A stretch of 64,000 nucleotides of DNA from assembly GCF_016545825.1 (NCBI RefSeq), contig NC_052619.1:73542115-73606114 (forward strand), read 5' to 3'. A program made the translations under genes and the position numbers. This document shows, piece after piece, positions 14,301 to 25,478 of the stretch. Under the pieces are notes generated by a model, which did not search any database, was not told the origin of the DNA, and saw only the letters and a program-made list of their open reading frames with translations. This DNA is from Eucalyptus grandis. Lineage: Eukaryota > Streptophyta > Magnoliopsida > Myrtales > Myrtaceae. How positions within the stretch are numbered: the stretch's first letter is position 1; the number at the start of each line of letters is the position of its first letter.

Positions 14301-16839
14301 TAAACTCAAGAAGTTAATATTCAGAAAGGACAAAACAAAAGGATCACAGCTCTTTTGAATTGAGAACATTTTTACTAAATGTCATAATAAAGAACTGTAA
14401 AAAAAGACATGTATTTAACAGGAGAAAACCAAAGTTTAAACTTATTTGGAAAAAAAGAGATATAAACTTGCCGCTCATAAAGTTACGGGGAAATAGATTG
14501 GAAAAACTTGTGAAAGAATCCAAAATAATTTGCATGACCTTCTTTAAAAGGAAATTTAAACTCCCTAAGTTGTTTGAAAAAAGTTTGTCTTGTACAAACA
14601 AAGAAAAGGAAGAAAATTGTCATATTTTGCAACATTTAGAAAACGACTTTGAAGGAGAAACTTTTAAATCCAGTTACTCTTTTACAGAAACTTAAAATTA
14701 AAAGTTAATATTTAGAAATGACAACAAAAGTATCACACCTCTTACAAACAGAGATAGATTTTACGAAATATCTTTAAAAAAAGTTTCTAAAAAGAAAATA
14801 CGTTCAAAAGGAGAAAACAAAAGTTTAAACTTATTTGGCAAAAACAGATGTATTTGAAAACTTGCCACTGCATTGGAAAACTTGTGAAAGAATCTAAACT
14901 ACTTTGCAAGACATTTCTTCAAAAGCAAATTGAAACTCCCATTGTTGTTTGCAAAATGTAGGTCTTGTACAAAACAGAGAAAGGAAAAAATGTCATAATT
15001 GGCAACATTTAGAAACAACTTTAAATCCAGTTATACTCATTAACAGAAAACTTACATTCGAAGTAAATATTTAGAAAGGACAAAACAAAAGTATCACAGC
15101 TCTTTCAAACAGAGAACATCTTTACAAAATCTCATAAAAAGAACTGTAAAAAGACAAATATAGAATTGTAAAAAGAACTGTAAAACTTAAACTCAAGAAG
15201 TTAATATTCAAAAAGGACAAAATAAAAGTATCACGGCTCTTTCAAACATAGAACATTTTTATGAAATATCTATAATAAAGAACTGTAAAAAAAAAAAAAG
15301 AAAAGGAGAAAACAAAAGTTTAAACTTACTTCGCAAAAAGAGATATTCGAAAACTTGCCGCTCATTAACCTGAGGAAATACACTGAAAAAAACTTGTGAA
15401 AGAATCTTAAATAATTTGCAAACTCCCAAAATGGTTTGAAAAATGTAGGTCTTGTACAAAACAAAGGAAGAAAATTATCATATTTTTGCAACATTTGCAA
15501 ACAACTTTGATGAGAAAATCTAAATCCAGTTATACTCTTTTAACAGAGCTTAAACTCAAGAAGAATATTCAGAAAGGACAAAACAAAAGTATCACAGCTC
15601 TTTTAAAATGGAGAACATTTTATGAAATGTCACAATCAATAATTGTCAAAAAGACATGTATTCAAAAGGAGAAAACAAAACTTTTAAACTTAGTTTAAAA
15701 AAAGAGGTATAAGCTTGTTGCTCATAAAGTTGACGAAATAGATTGGAAAAACTTGTGAAAGAATCCAAAAAAATTTCCATGACCTTCTTTAAAAGCAAAT
15801 TTAAACACCTAAGTTGTTTGAAAAAAGTGTCTTGAACAAATAGAGGAAGGAAGAAAATTGCCATAATTTGCAACATTTGGAAACGACTTTGTGAAGAAAC
15901 TTTTTAAATCCGGCTACTCTTTTTACAGAAAAATTAAAATCAAGAACTAAATATTTTGAAATGACAAAACAACAGCATCACACATCTTTCAAACAGAGAT
16001 TGATCTTATGAAATGTCTTTAAAAAAAGTTTCAAAAAAGAGAAATATATTCAAAATGAGAAAACAAAAGTTTAAACTTATTGGGCAAAAAAGAGGTATTT
16101 GAAAACTTCCCGCTCATAAAGCTATGAGGAAATACATTGGAAAAACTTGTGAAAGAATCTAAAATACTTTGCAAGATGTTCTTTAAAAGCAAATTGAAAC
16201 TCCCAAAGTTGTTTGAAAAATGTAGGTTTTGTACAAAACAAGAGTAAGGAAGAAATTGTCATAATTGGCAACATTTGGAAGCAACTTCGAGGAAAATTTT
16301 AAATCCAGTTATATTCTTTAACAGAAAACTTAAACTCAAGCAGTTAATATTCAGAAAGGACAAACCATAAGTAGCATAGCAGTTTCAAACAGATAACATT
16401 TTTACGAAATGTCATAATAAAGAACTATAAAAAAAAGACATGTTCAAAGCAGAAAACAAAATTAAACTTATTTGGCAAAACAGAGATACTTGAAAACTAG
16501 TTATGAGGAAATAGATTGGAGAAACTTGTGAAAGAATCCAAAATAATTTGCATGACCTTCATTAAAAGCAAATTTAAACTGCCAAAGATGTTTGAAAAGT
16601 GTGTGTAGAAAACAGAGTAAAGGAGAAAATAATTCGCAACATTTGGTAACAACTTTGGGGAGAAACTTTTAAATCCAATTACTCTTTGACAGAAAACTTA
16701 AAATCAAGAAATTAATATTTAGAAATATGACGAAACAAAAGTAACACGCCTCTGTCAAACACAGATTTTCACGAGAAGTCTTCCAAAAAGTTTTCAAAAA
16801 AGAGAAATATATCCAAAAGGAGAAAACAAAAGTATCACA

Positions 16840-16890
16840 TCTTCACCAAAAAAAAAAAAAAAAAAAAAGGTATCATACCTCTGTCAAACA
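16840..16890 (+). repeat. Poly(A) tract at a partial unit duplication
   Basis: A run of about 20 A bases (about 16850-16868) sits between two diverged copies of the same unit segment: 'CACGCCTCTGTCAAACACAG' before it and 'CATACCTCTGTCAAACAAAG' after it. The extra material is about 130 bp, the same size as the extra segment in other long units. Confidence 0.75.
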
Positions 16891-17239
16891 AAGATAGATT
16901 TTCATGAAATGTCTTTCAAAAAATTTTTCAGAAAAGAGAAATATATCCAAAAGGAGAAAACAAAAGTTTAAACTTATTTGGCAAAAGATTTGAAAACTTG
17001 CCCTCAAAAGTTTTGGGGAAATACATTGGAAAAAGTTGTGAAAGAATCCAAAACAATTTGCACAGCCTTCTTTAAAAGCAAATTTAAACTCCAAAAGTTG
17101 TTTGAAAAAGTTAGGTCTCGTACAAAACAGAGTAAGCAAGAAAATTGTCATAACGTGCAACATTTGGAAACAACTTTGAAGAGAAACTTATAAATCCAGT
17201 TACTCTTTAACAGAAAACTTAAAATCAAGAAGTTAATAT

Positions 17240-20200
17240 CGAGAAATGGCAAAACAAAAGTATCACACCTCTCTCAAACATAGATAGAATTTTACAAAAT
17301 GTCATTTTAAAGGTTTTCAAAAAGAGAAATATAGTCAAAGGAGAAAACAAAAGTTTAAAACTTATTTGGTAAAAAAGAAATATTTGAAAACTTGCTGCTC
17401 ATAACGCTATGAGGAAATGCATTGGAAAATCTTGTGAAAGAATCTGAAATAATTTGCATTACCTTCTTTAAAAGCAAATTTAAACTCTCAAAGTTGTTTG
17501 AAAAAAAGTAGGTCATGTACAAAATAGAGTAAGGAAGAAAATTGTCATAATTTGCAACATTTGAAAACAACTTTGAGGAGAATCTTTAAATCAGTTAATA
17601 CTCTTTTAACAGAAAACTTAAACTCAAAAGTTAATATTCAGAAAGGACAAAACAAAAAGTATCACAGCTCTTTTAAACAGAGAACATTTTTACAAAATGT
17701 CATAATAAAGAACTATAAAAAAAAAAGACAGATATATTTAAAGGAGAAAACAAAAATTAAACTCATTTGGCAAAAGAGATATTTGAAAACTTGCTTGCTG
17801 TTTAGAAAAGTTATGAGGAAATATATTAGAAAAACTTGTGAGACTCCAGAACAATTTGCACGACTTTCTTTAAAAGCAAATTTGAAGTGCCAAAGCTGTT
17901 TGAAAAAGTGTCTTGTACAAAACAGAGTAAGGAAGAAAATTGTCAAAATTAAACATTTGGAAAAGACTCTAAGGAGAAACTTTTCAATCCACTCACTCTT
18001 TAACAGAAAATTAAAATCAAGAAGTTAATATTTAGAATTTCACAAAACAAAAGTATCACACCTCTTTCAAAAGAGATAGATTTTCACAAAATGTCTTTCA
18101 AAAAGTTTTCAAGGAAGAAAAATATATCCACAAGGAGAAAACAAAAGTTTAAATTCATTTGGCAAAAAGAGATATTTGAAAACTTGCAGCTCATATAAAA
18201 GTTATGAGGAAATACATTGGAAAAACTTGTGAAAGAATCTTAAGTACTCTGCATGACGTTCTTCAAAAGCAAATTTAAACTCCAAAGTTGATTGGGAAAA
18301 AGTAGCCTAGTACAAAAGAGAGTAAGGAAGAAAATTGTCATAATTTGCAACATTTGGAAACGACTTTGAGGAGGAATATTAGAAGTTAATATTGAGAAAT
18401 GACAAAACAAAAGTATCACACCTCTTGCAAAAAGACAGATGTTTACGAAATGTCTCTAAAAAGGTTTTAAAAAAAGAGAGATATATTCGAAAGGAGGAAA
18501 CAAAAGTTTAAAACTTACTTGGCAAAAAAGAGAAATTTGAAAACTTGCTGCTCATATAGCTATGAGGAAATACGGTAGAAAAACATGTGAAAGAATCTGA
18601 AATAATTTGCATTACCTTCTTTAAAAGCAAATTTAAACTCCCAAATTGGTTTGAAAAAAGTAGGCCTTGTACAAAACAAAGTAAGGAAGAAAATTGTCAT
18701 AATTTTTAACATTTGGAAATGACTTCGAGGAGAAACTTTAAATCAAGTTACACTCTTTTAACAGAAAACTTAAACTCAAGAAGTTAATATTCAGAAAGGA
18801 CAAAACAAAAGTGTCACAGCTCTTTTAAACAGATAATATTTTTACAAAATGTCATAATAAAGAACTCTGAAAAAGACAGATATATTCAAAGGAAAAAACA
18901 AAATTAAACTTATTTGGCAAAAAGAGATATTTGAAAACTTGCTGCTCAGAAAGTTATAAGGACATAGATTAGAACAACTTGTGAAAGAGTCCAGAATAAT
19001 TTGCACGACCTTCTTTAAAAACAAATGTAAAGTGCAAAATTGTTTGAAAAAGAGTCTAGTACAAAACAGAGTAAGGAAGAAAATTGTGAAAATTCACAAC
19101 ATTTGGAAACAACTTTGAGAAGAAACTTTTAAACCCAGTCGCTCTTTAACAGAAAACTTAAAATCAAGAAGTTAATATTTAAAAATCATAAAACAAAAGT
19201 ATCGCACCTCTTTCAAACACAGATTTTCCTGAAATGTCTTTAAAAAGGTTTTCAAAAAGAGAAATATATTCAGGAGAAAACAAAAAGTTTAAACTTATTT
19301 GGCAAAAAGGAGATATTTGAAAACTAGTTGCTCATAAAGCTATGAGGAAATGCATTGGAAAAACTTGTGAAAGAATCTGAAATAATTTGCATTACCTTCT
19401 TTAAAAGCAAATTTAAACTCCCAAAGTGGTTTGAAAAAGTAAGTCTTGTACAAAACAGAGTAAGGAAGAAAATTGTCATAATTTGCAACACGTGGAAATG
19501 ACTTTGAGGAGAAACTTTGAATCAGTTATACTCTTTTAACAGAAAACTTAAACTCAAGAAGTTAATATTCACAAAGGACAAAACAAAAGTATCACAGCTT
19601 TTTTAAACAAAATGTCATAATAAAGAACTGTCAAAAGACATTCAAAGGAGACAACAAAATTAAACTTATTTGGCAAAAAAGAGATATTTAAAAACTTGTT
19701 GCTCAGAAAGTTATGAGGAAATAAATTAGAAAAACTTGTAAAAGACTCCAGAATAATTTGCACGGCCTTCTTTAAAAGAAAATTTAAAGTGCCAAAGTTG
19801 TTTGAAAAGGTGTGTGTTGTACAAAACAGAGTAAGGAAGAAAATTGTGAAAATTCGCAAAATCTGGAAATGACTTTGAGAAGAAACTTTTAAAACCCAGT
19901 CACTCTTTAACAGAAAACTTAAAATCAAGAAGTTAATATTTAGAAGGAAGAAAATTGTCGTAAATTTGCGACATTTGGAAACAACTTTCAGGAGAATTTT
20001 TAGATCCAGTTATACTCTTTTAAAAGAAAACTTAAACTGAAGAAGTTAATATTCAGAAAGGACAAAAAAAAAAGTATCACAGCTCTTGCAAAGAGAGATA
20101 GACGTTCTGAAATGTCTTTTAAAAGGTTTTCAGAAAAGAGAAATATATTCAATGGGAGAAAACAAAAGTTTAAAACGTATTAGACCAAAAAGAGATATTT

Positions 20201-21600
20201 GAAACTTGTTGCTCATAAAGTTACGGGGAAATGCATTAAAAAAACTTGTGAAAGAATCTGACATGATTTGCATTACCTTCTTTAATAGCAAATTTAAACT
20301 CCCAAAGTGGTTTGAAAAAAGTAGGTCTTGTACAAAACAGAGTAAGCAAGAAAATTGTCATAATTTGCAACATTTGAAATGAATTTGAGGAGAAACTTCT
20401 AAACCCAGTTACTCTTTAACAGAAAATTAAAATCAAGAAGTTAATATTGAAAGATGACAAAACAAAAGTATCACATGTTTCAAACAAAGATAGATTTTCA
20501 CAAAATGTCTTTCGAAACGTTTTCAAGAAAGAGAAATATATCCACAAGGAAAAAACAAAAGTTTAAATTCATTTGGCAAAAAAGAGATATTTGAAAACTT
20601 GCCGCTCATAAAGTTACATTCTTTAAAAGCAAATTTAAACTCCAAAAGTTGATTGGAAAAAAGTAGTTTTGTACAAAAGAGAGTAAGGAAGAAAATTGTC
20701 ATAATTTGCAACATTTAGAAACGACTTTGAGGAGGAACTTTTAAATCCACTTACTCTTTAACAGAAAACTCAAAATCAAGAAGTTAATATTGAGAAATGA
20801 CAAAACAAAAGTATCATACCTTTTTCAAACAGAGAATGATTTTTATGAAATGTCCTTAAAAGGTTTTCAAAAAGAGAAATATATTCAAATGAGAAAACAA
20901 AAGTTCGAACCTTTTTAGCAAAAAAGAGATATTTGAAAACTTGCTGCTCATAAGGCTATGGAAAAACTTGTGAAAGTATCAAAATAATTTGTATTACGTT
21001 CTTTCAAAGCAAATTTAAACTTCCAAAGTGGTTTGAAAAAGGTAGGTCTTGTACAAAACAGAGTAAGGATGAAAATTGTCGTAATTTGCTACATTTGGAA
21101 ACAAATTTGAGAAGAAACTTTAAATCCAGTTATGCTCATTAACAGAAAACGTAAGCTCAAGAAATTGATATTCAGAAAGGACAAAGCAAAAGTATCACAG
21201 CTCTTTTAAACAGAGAACATTTTTACAAAATGTCATAATAAAGAACTGTCAGAAAATACAGATATATTCAAATGAGAAAACAAAATTGAACTTATTTGGA
21301 AAAAAAGAGATATTGAAAACTTGCTGCTTGGAAGGTTAGCAGGAAGTACATTAGAAAAATCTCGTGAAAGACTCCAGAATAATTTGCACGACCTTCTTTA
21401 AAAGCAAATTTAAAGTGCCAAAGTTATTTGAAAAGGTGTCTTGTACAAAATAGAGTAAGGAAGAAAATTGTGAAAATTCACAACATTTGGAAACGACTTT
21501 GAGAAAAACTTTTAAACCCGGTCACTCTTTACGAAAACTTAAAATCAAGAAGTTCATATTTAGAAATCACAAAACAAAGTATCACACATCTTTCAAACAA
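17240..21600. repeat. Higher-order repeat zone inside the tandem array
   Basis: Two monomer types alternate. Type X carries 'GCATTACCTTCTTT' (17457, 18609, 19389, 20270; variant at 20991). Type Y carries 'CATAATAAAGAAC' (about 17700, 18850, 19617, 21233) and, about 170-185 bp later, 'AAAGTGCCAAAG'-like bases (17884, 19027, 19786, 21411). The two Y markers stay together in all four cases, and each Y follows an X by 228-243 bp. A third type Z, marked by 'TTGATTGG' (18289, 20649), is present in only some blocks. X-to-X distances are about 1150, 780, 880 and 720 bp, as expected if trimers and dimers are mixed. Confidence 0.75.
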
Positions 21601-21740
21601 AGATAGATTTTCACGAAATGTCTTTCAAAAAGGTTTTCAAAAAAGTGAAATATATTCAGAAGGAGAAAACAAAAGTTTAAACTTATTTGGCAAAAAGGAG
21701 ATATTTTTGAAAACTTGCTGCTTATAAAGCTATTTAGAAA

Positions 21741-22281
21741 GAGATTCTTGTATGCGGTTCTTTAGAATTAACAAGACAAATATACTAAGTCATGGATAAA
21801 TCACAGTGAGGAAAAAATTCCATCATTTAGCAAAGCAAAATGGTAAAGAAAATCACGGGTGCAAGATCTGTAGCAAAATGATTACAAGGCTTGATCTGAG
21901 GATAAGTAATAGTGAATCATCATATGAAAAGGTGCTTTGCCAAAATCAAAGTACACCAAACAGTATGATTTGTCGAGGCATGTCACTCTCTTCACATATT
22001 TCGTTGATATGTTCACGTTACAACAGATCACCAAACAGGTTGAAGAACCGAAAACTCTAGCAAACGAATCAAGTTACTTTCTAAGCACCAGATTCATACT
22101 ACATGTACAAAAAACAAAAATCTGAACATTTTCATAAGAAAGAGCACAGATTTATCGAAAAATTACTGCTGAAAGAGATATTCTAGCATAAGTCATGTTC
22201 TTTAGAGGAAAATTCCCACTCCCAAAGAAGATTTGAGAAATAAAAGGTTTTGGCACAAATCAGAGTAAAGAACCAAAACCC
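21741..22281. other. Right edge of the array, decayed unit and unassigned DNA
   Basis: After 21740 the periodic pattern breaks, but one eroded unit core is still visible at about 22190-22275 ('TTCCCACTCCCAAAGAAG' ... 'GCACAAATCAGAGTAAAGAA'). Between them, 21850-22130 is non-repetitive. A plus-strand frame there includes 'DLSRHVTLFTYFVDMFTLQQ', which I cannot assign to any family. Confidence 0.6.
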
Positions 22282-22381
22282 CATCTCCTCCGACAAGATT
22301 TACGCCCCAAACGACAGCAGCATAGTCATCACGCAACGACACCCATTCAACCAAGCCAGAGAAAAAATTCGAGAAACTCAC

Positions 22382-22713
22382 ACGTCCGCCTCAACTCCAG
22401 CACGCCCTCGAATCCGTCGCCCACCTGAACGTCGTTGCTCAGCCCCCGCCTTTGCAGACAGAGCGCGCCGAGCCCCGATCATAACCCCATTCCTCTCTCT
22501 CTCTGTGGCCCCCACACGGGGCGTCCCGTCTTCGACGATCGGCCGCACGGCCGAAGCAGATGCAGCTCCGCCATCTCCCATTGAGCCGGAATGTGGCTCC
22601 GTCGAGAGGAAAGGGAAGCAAGCGGAGGGGACAACATGCGAAGAAGAAGAAGAAGGTGGGAGAGAGATGATGCGACTGAACCGATGAAGCCGTAGCGGAA
22701 TATGTAGCGTCAT
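22382..22713 (-). CDS. Possible first coding exon in a GC-rich island, product unknown
   Basis: The stretch 22380-22720 is clearly GC-rich in otherwise AT-rich DNA. On the minus strand it holds an open frame of 111 codons. A plausible internal start, MGDGGAASASAVRP, gives an Ala/Arg/Gly-rich N-terminus that also includes GARRALSAKAG. The frame meets a stop just after a donor-like site read on the minus strand as GACGT|GTGAGT (GT at 22381-22380), so the sequence could be a first exon followed by an intron running into the tandem array. The plus strand is also open here (22250-22687), as is common in GC-rich DNA. I do not recognise the protein and no second exon was found. A CpG-rich 5' UTR, or a chance frame, is equally possible. 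Confidence 0.25.
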
Positions 22714-22715
22714 TT

Positions 22716-22895
22716 CGCCCGTCGTTCCGAATTTGCCCCTTGCAGAATAGGAAAGTGGATTGAGGTCGAAACGGTAAATTGGCTACGGCTAACAGTAACT
22801 TATTTAATTCGCCTGTCGTTCCGAATTTGCCCCTTGTAGAATAGGAAAGCGGGTTGGGCGCGCGAGGTCGAAACGGTAAATTGGCGACGGCTAAC
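22716..22895. repeat. Tandem duplication of a promoter-like block (two copies)
   Basis: Copy 1 (22716-22793) and copy 2 (22810-22895) share 'GTCGTTCCGAATTTGCCCCT', 'AGAATAGGAAAG', 'GAGGTCGAAACGGTAAATTGG' split over both ends, and 'ACGGCTAAC'. Copy 2 has a short GC-rich insertion (GGCGCGC). They lie directly upstream of the possible minus-strand exon. Confidence 0.85.
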
Positions 22896-23310
22896 CTCTT
22901 CAGGTAATCAGCGTGGTGGATTTGTTTAAATTTATTTGATATGATGTAATCGTAACAACGGCTACTAACTTACCTAATTCGAAGTCGCAGTGATAGTAAG
23001 TAATTTTCCTTCTAATTAGGAAATCGAGCGTGCCCTAATCCTTGACATTCTTCTTAATTACACTTATTCGTAACTAATAAAGTCTTATCATAGCAATACA
23101 AGCTATTATATCACGAAAGCAAACTTATATTTTTAAAATTGTATTTTGTGTATGTAAATTTAGCTTCAGCATCATTAAATTACCTTTGCATTGGTAAGTA
23201 TTTTATGAATGCAAAAATTACCTTACCACTCACAAATTAACGTAAATTGCCCACGTCAAAAGAAACTATAAATAAATATCTTCAACCAGTTAATTTTGCA
23301 CAAAAATAAA
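22860..23310 (+). repeat. Dispersed repeat, copy 1 of a direct pair
   Basis: This segment and 30370-30800 can be aligned along about 430 bp in the same orientation. Shared strings include 'GGATTTGTTTAAATTTATTTGAT', 'GCCCTAATCCTTGA', 'CTAATAAAGTCT', 'ATATCACGAAA' and 'TTTACATTGGTAAGTA'-like bases. No terminal repeats or coding sequence are visible. Confidence 0.8.
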
Positions 23311-24240
23311 CTCTAAATAAGCATACGCTTGTTACATAGAAGATCAACATTTTGGAAAACATTTTTTCAAAATTTGATCACTTGTATATTTTATAAATTG
23401 TTTACAAATATGTTTAAGCATAAATTATAATAAAAAATAAAATATTCTTTATTGACTAGTTATTTTGAACAATAAAAATCATCATTTTTTGGAAAATATT
23501 TTTCATATCACTTGGTTTCTGCAAAACAAACGTATAATGAATGTCTATAAATTTTTACTCGGTAAAAAGTCAAAGTGGAACCTCACTTTAAAAGGATAAT
23601 CTTGTGAGTATAGCACGAACCACATTTCCAACTAAACTAGAGCTCTCTCAGATGGCAATATGAAGATGTAAAATGAGATTCCTTTTACCAAACAACAGGA
23701 GTGACATCAGGGAAAAGAATACATTCGAGGTTTCTAAGATATCTTGGACACTTTGCTCTACTGTTGGTGCGGCTACAAAAAGGGTTTACCAGATGATATT
23801 TCTTTAAAATGCCATGGTTATGTGAAAGTGCTGTCCGTTTGCTATTTTTTCCCCTTGTCATTCACCCTGACATTCTGCACTTTGACTGTTGCTAGCCATT
23901 TTTCAATAATCAGAACAAGATTTTAATGTGACCAATACCACTGTTAGGCCAATCTTACATCCGATTCTTTTCATGTCTCAGAGTTGTCGAGATCATGCAG
24001 CAAATCCAAATGCCAGGTTTGAGCAGGGAACACTAGTCGAAGCAAAGCACCAGGACAAACTAAAAGTTAGATTAACATGATCATGATCCGGTCTCTTTGG
24101 TGGATGTTTGGAGATTTATTTCCCCCAAAAAATCACACTCTTTTATTTTCATCCATTGGATCTTTTGTTCATGTGGGAAATTTAATCAAAGTGCAGATTT
24201 CAAGTAATGAGAAGCGAAAATATGTGATGGAATTCCATAC
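23311..24240. other. Intergenic AT-rich DNA with possible MITE remnant
   Basis: No gene recognised. Bases 23340-23535 resemble the MITE-like insertion at 60969-61222 in style ('TTGGAAAACATTTTTTC', 'AAACAAACG') but without clear terminal inverted repeats. The rest is the 3' side of AAP pseudogene A, whose later exons are absent. Confidence 0.45.
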
Positions 24241-24795
24241 CAAGGATTGAACGAATAGAGTCCATGTAAGTGTAGTTACATTTACTGGAGTTGAGGTCGC
24301 CGGCACGGTAACAATTAAAGAGCAGGCGAGTGGTGCAGTAGCACACAGAGGAGAAAAAGAACATCGCAACAGGACTTGCAATCCAACCTAGTAGAGCAAT
24401 GTCCGATGCAAGCAAAAGCACTCCGATCCTATCACCGCTATTATCACATGTGCACTCACCATCCACAATGTCCTGAATTGATCAACCGATAAAATCTAAT
24501 CGACTCTTTACATTTGAAATATTTTCATTGTCTCCTAAGTTTTTTAGTAATGATATATGAAGGAATTATGTTTAAATTGTTACTTTGAGTGCAAAAAATT
24601 TATATTTCTCACAGGCAGAAATGAATTAGGAATATAAGAAGATAAGGTTAATTACTAGTTCATTTGAGGTGGCTGTCGGAGGAGTATGAGCTGAAGCATC
24701 TGAAGACGCTTCGGGGAGGCATTCAAAATGGAGATGTCACCGATTTGGCAGTGGCGGCGATTTTGGTTGTTCTTGGTGGCAGCGTTCTCATCCAT
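24241..24795 (-). pseudogene. Amino acid permease (AAP) pseudogene A, exons 1-2 only
   Basis: Exon 1 (24656-24795, starting MDENAATKNN) and exon 2 (24241-24472) match the exons of AAP copy C. Exon 2 shows 'LLGWIASPVAMFFFSSV' and 'NCYRAGDLNSSKCNYTYMDS', the AAP signature for the first two membrane segments and the loop after them. It is 232 bp against 234 bp in copies B and C, so the frame breaks. The exon 1 donor is ACTA|GTAATT where copies B and C have G|GTAATC, and an in-frame stop lies at that point. Exons 3-6 are missing to the left. AAPs are plasma-membrane proton-coupled amino acid importers of the AAAP family. Of the three copies this one is the most eroded. Confidence 0.85.
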
Positions 24796-25478
24796 TTTTA
24801 ATGTCCTAAAGAAAAGAGAGAGAGACAGAGAGACAGAAGGAAATAGCAATCGTTAGCAAGTTTGTGTGTGTGGAAACTAAACTCTGTTTTGCCAAATGAA
24901 AGGACCTTCAAAATTTTATTCATCCACCAGAATCCGTGTAGTTTTCAATCTGGATGGTAGCTAGTCCTACTTGCAAGTTTTATTAGCACTGACCGGTTCA
25001 AAACGATTGGAAAGTGGGTCTCTTTGACTGAGGTTGCTTTGTGTTTTGTGCACCCACCTGAAAGCTTAAACTTACTCCGAGAGAGGGAGAGAGATGGGTG
25101 TGGCAAAAAAGTAACCATATGGTAGTATTTGTATTGTGCGGGGTTAGGGCTCATGGAAGATGTTGGAATGATGCTAGGCCCAAGTTACGGACAGGTTATG
25201 TATGATGCAATTTCTCGAAAAATGTAGCATGGGCTAGATATTTATGGAGTAGATATTGGGACAAAAGTCAGGATGTGTCCACTATAATTGAGTACGGCGA
25301 TGAATATCACTAAAGCGACAGAAAATATTTCTGACAAGGCAAAGACTTTTGTAGTCGGCCGATGGAACGTGTACAACATTGAATCAGCCAGGTTATATAA
25401 GAAACAGTAGAACTGGAAGTTCGTCATGATCTGCTGAATAAATTTGTCAAGAGTTTGGGCAAGTAGAATTGTACTCAC

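Larger units (their letters stand above)
8349..21740. repeat. AT-rich tandem array, about 33 units of roughly 385 or 500-520 bp
   Basis: A recurring core (AGGTCTTGTACAAAACAGAG, then GGAAGAAAATTGTCATAATT) returns near 8360, 8868, 9260, 9775, 10005, 10407, 10793, 11145, 11660, 12030, 12440, 12805, 13165, 13665, 14193, 14585, 14962, 15448, 15830, 16225, 16600, 17115, 17512, 17912, 18303, 18663, 19045, 19440, 19815, 20328, 20668, 21050 and 21433. Most steps are 340-410 bp. A second class is 485-530 bp and in several cases (near 11255/11390, 13270/13408, 13785/13920, 15065/15200) carries an extra copy, about 130 bp, of the 'TTAATATT-AGAAA-GACAAAAC' segment. Units are strongly A-rich on the plus strand. 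Left-hand units (to about 12.2 kb) read 'TTGTGATAGAATCT' where right-hand ones read 'TTGTGAAAGAATCT', so two broad subfamilies occupy the two ends. Open frames inside units drift in frame from unit to unit. I know no named satellite that this matches. Confidence 0.93.

Noticed and set aside
8400..21740. Many open frames of 60-158 codons on both strands within the tandem array
   Set aside because: Corresponding frames shift from unit to unit, unit lengths are not multiples of three, and the peptides are Phe/Leu- or Lys-rich products of A-rich DNA. No conserved frame survives.
8349..21740. CRISPR-like or clustered regulatory array
   Set aside because: Units are hundreds of bases long, there are no short identical repeats with unique spacers, and the context is a plant nuclear genome.
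8349..21740. Centromeric satellite
   Set aside because: Unit length and higher-order structure would allow it, but there is nothing in the sequence to show centromere function, and genes and gene fragments lie directly next to it.
22250..22687. Plus-strand ORF of 145 codons across the GC-rich island
   Set aside because: Pro/Arg/Ser-rich and overlapping the opposite frame; probably an effect of GC-rich composition. The minus strand has the better start and donor, though it is also uncertain.
25242..25478. Minus-strand ORF of 78 codons next to AAP pseudogene B
   Set aside because: The same sequence in copy C lies between exon 3 and exon 4, with a matching donor and acceptor restoring the AAP frame (MM|AIKYMNC). 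It is therefore intron.
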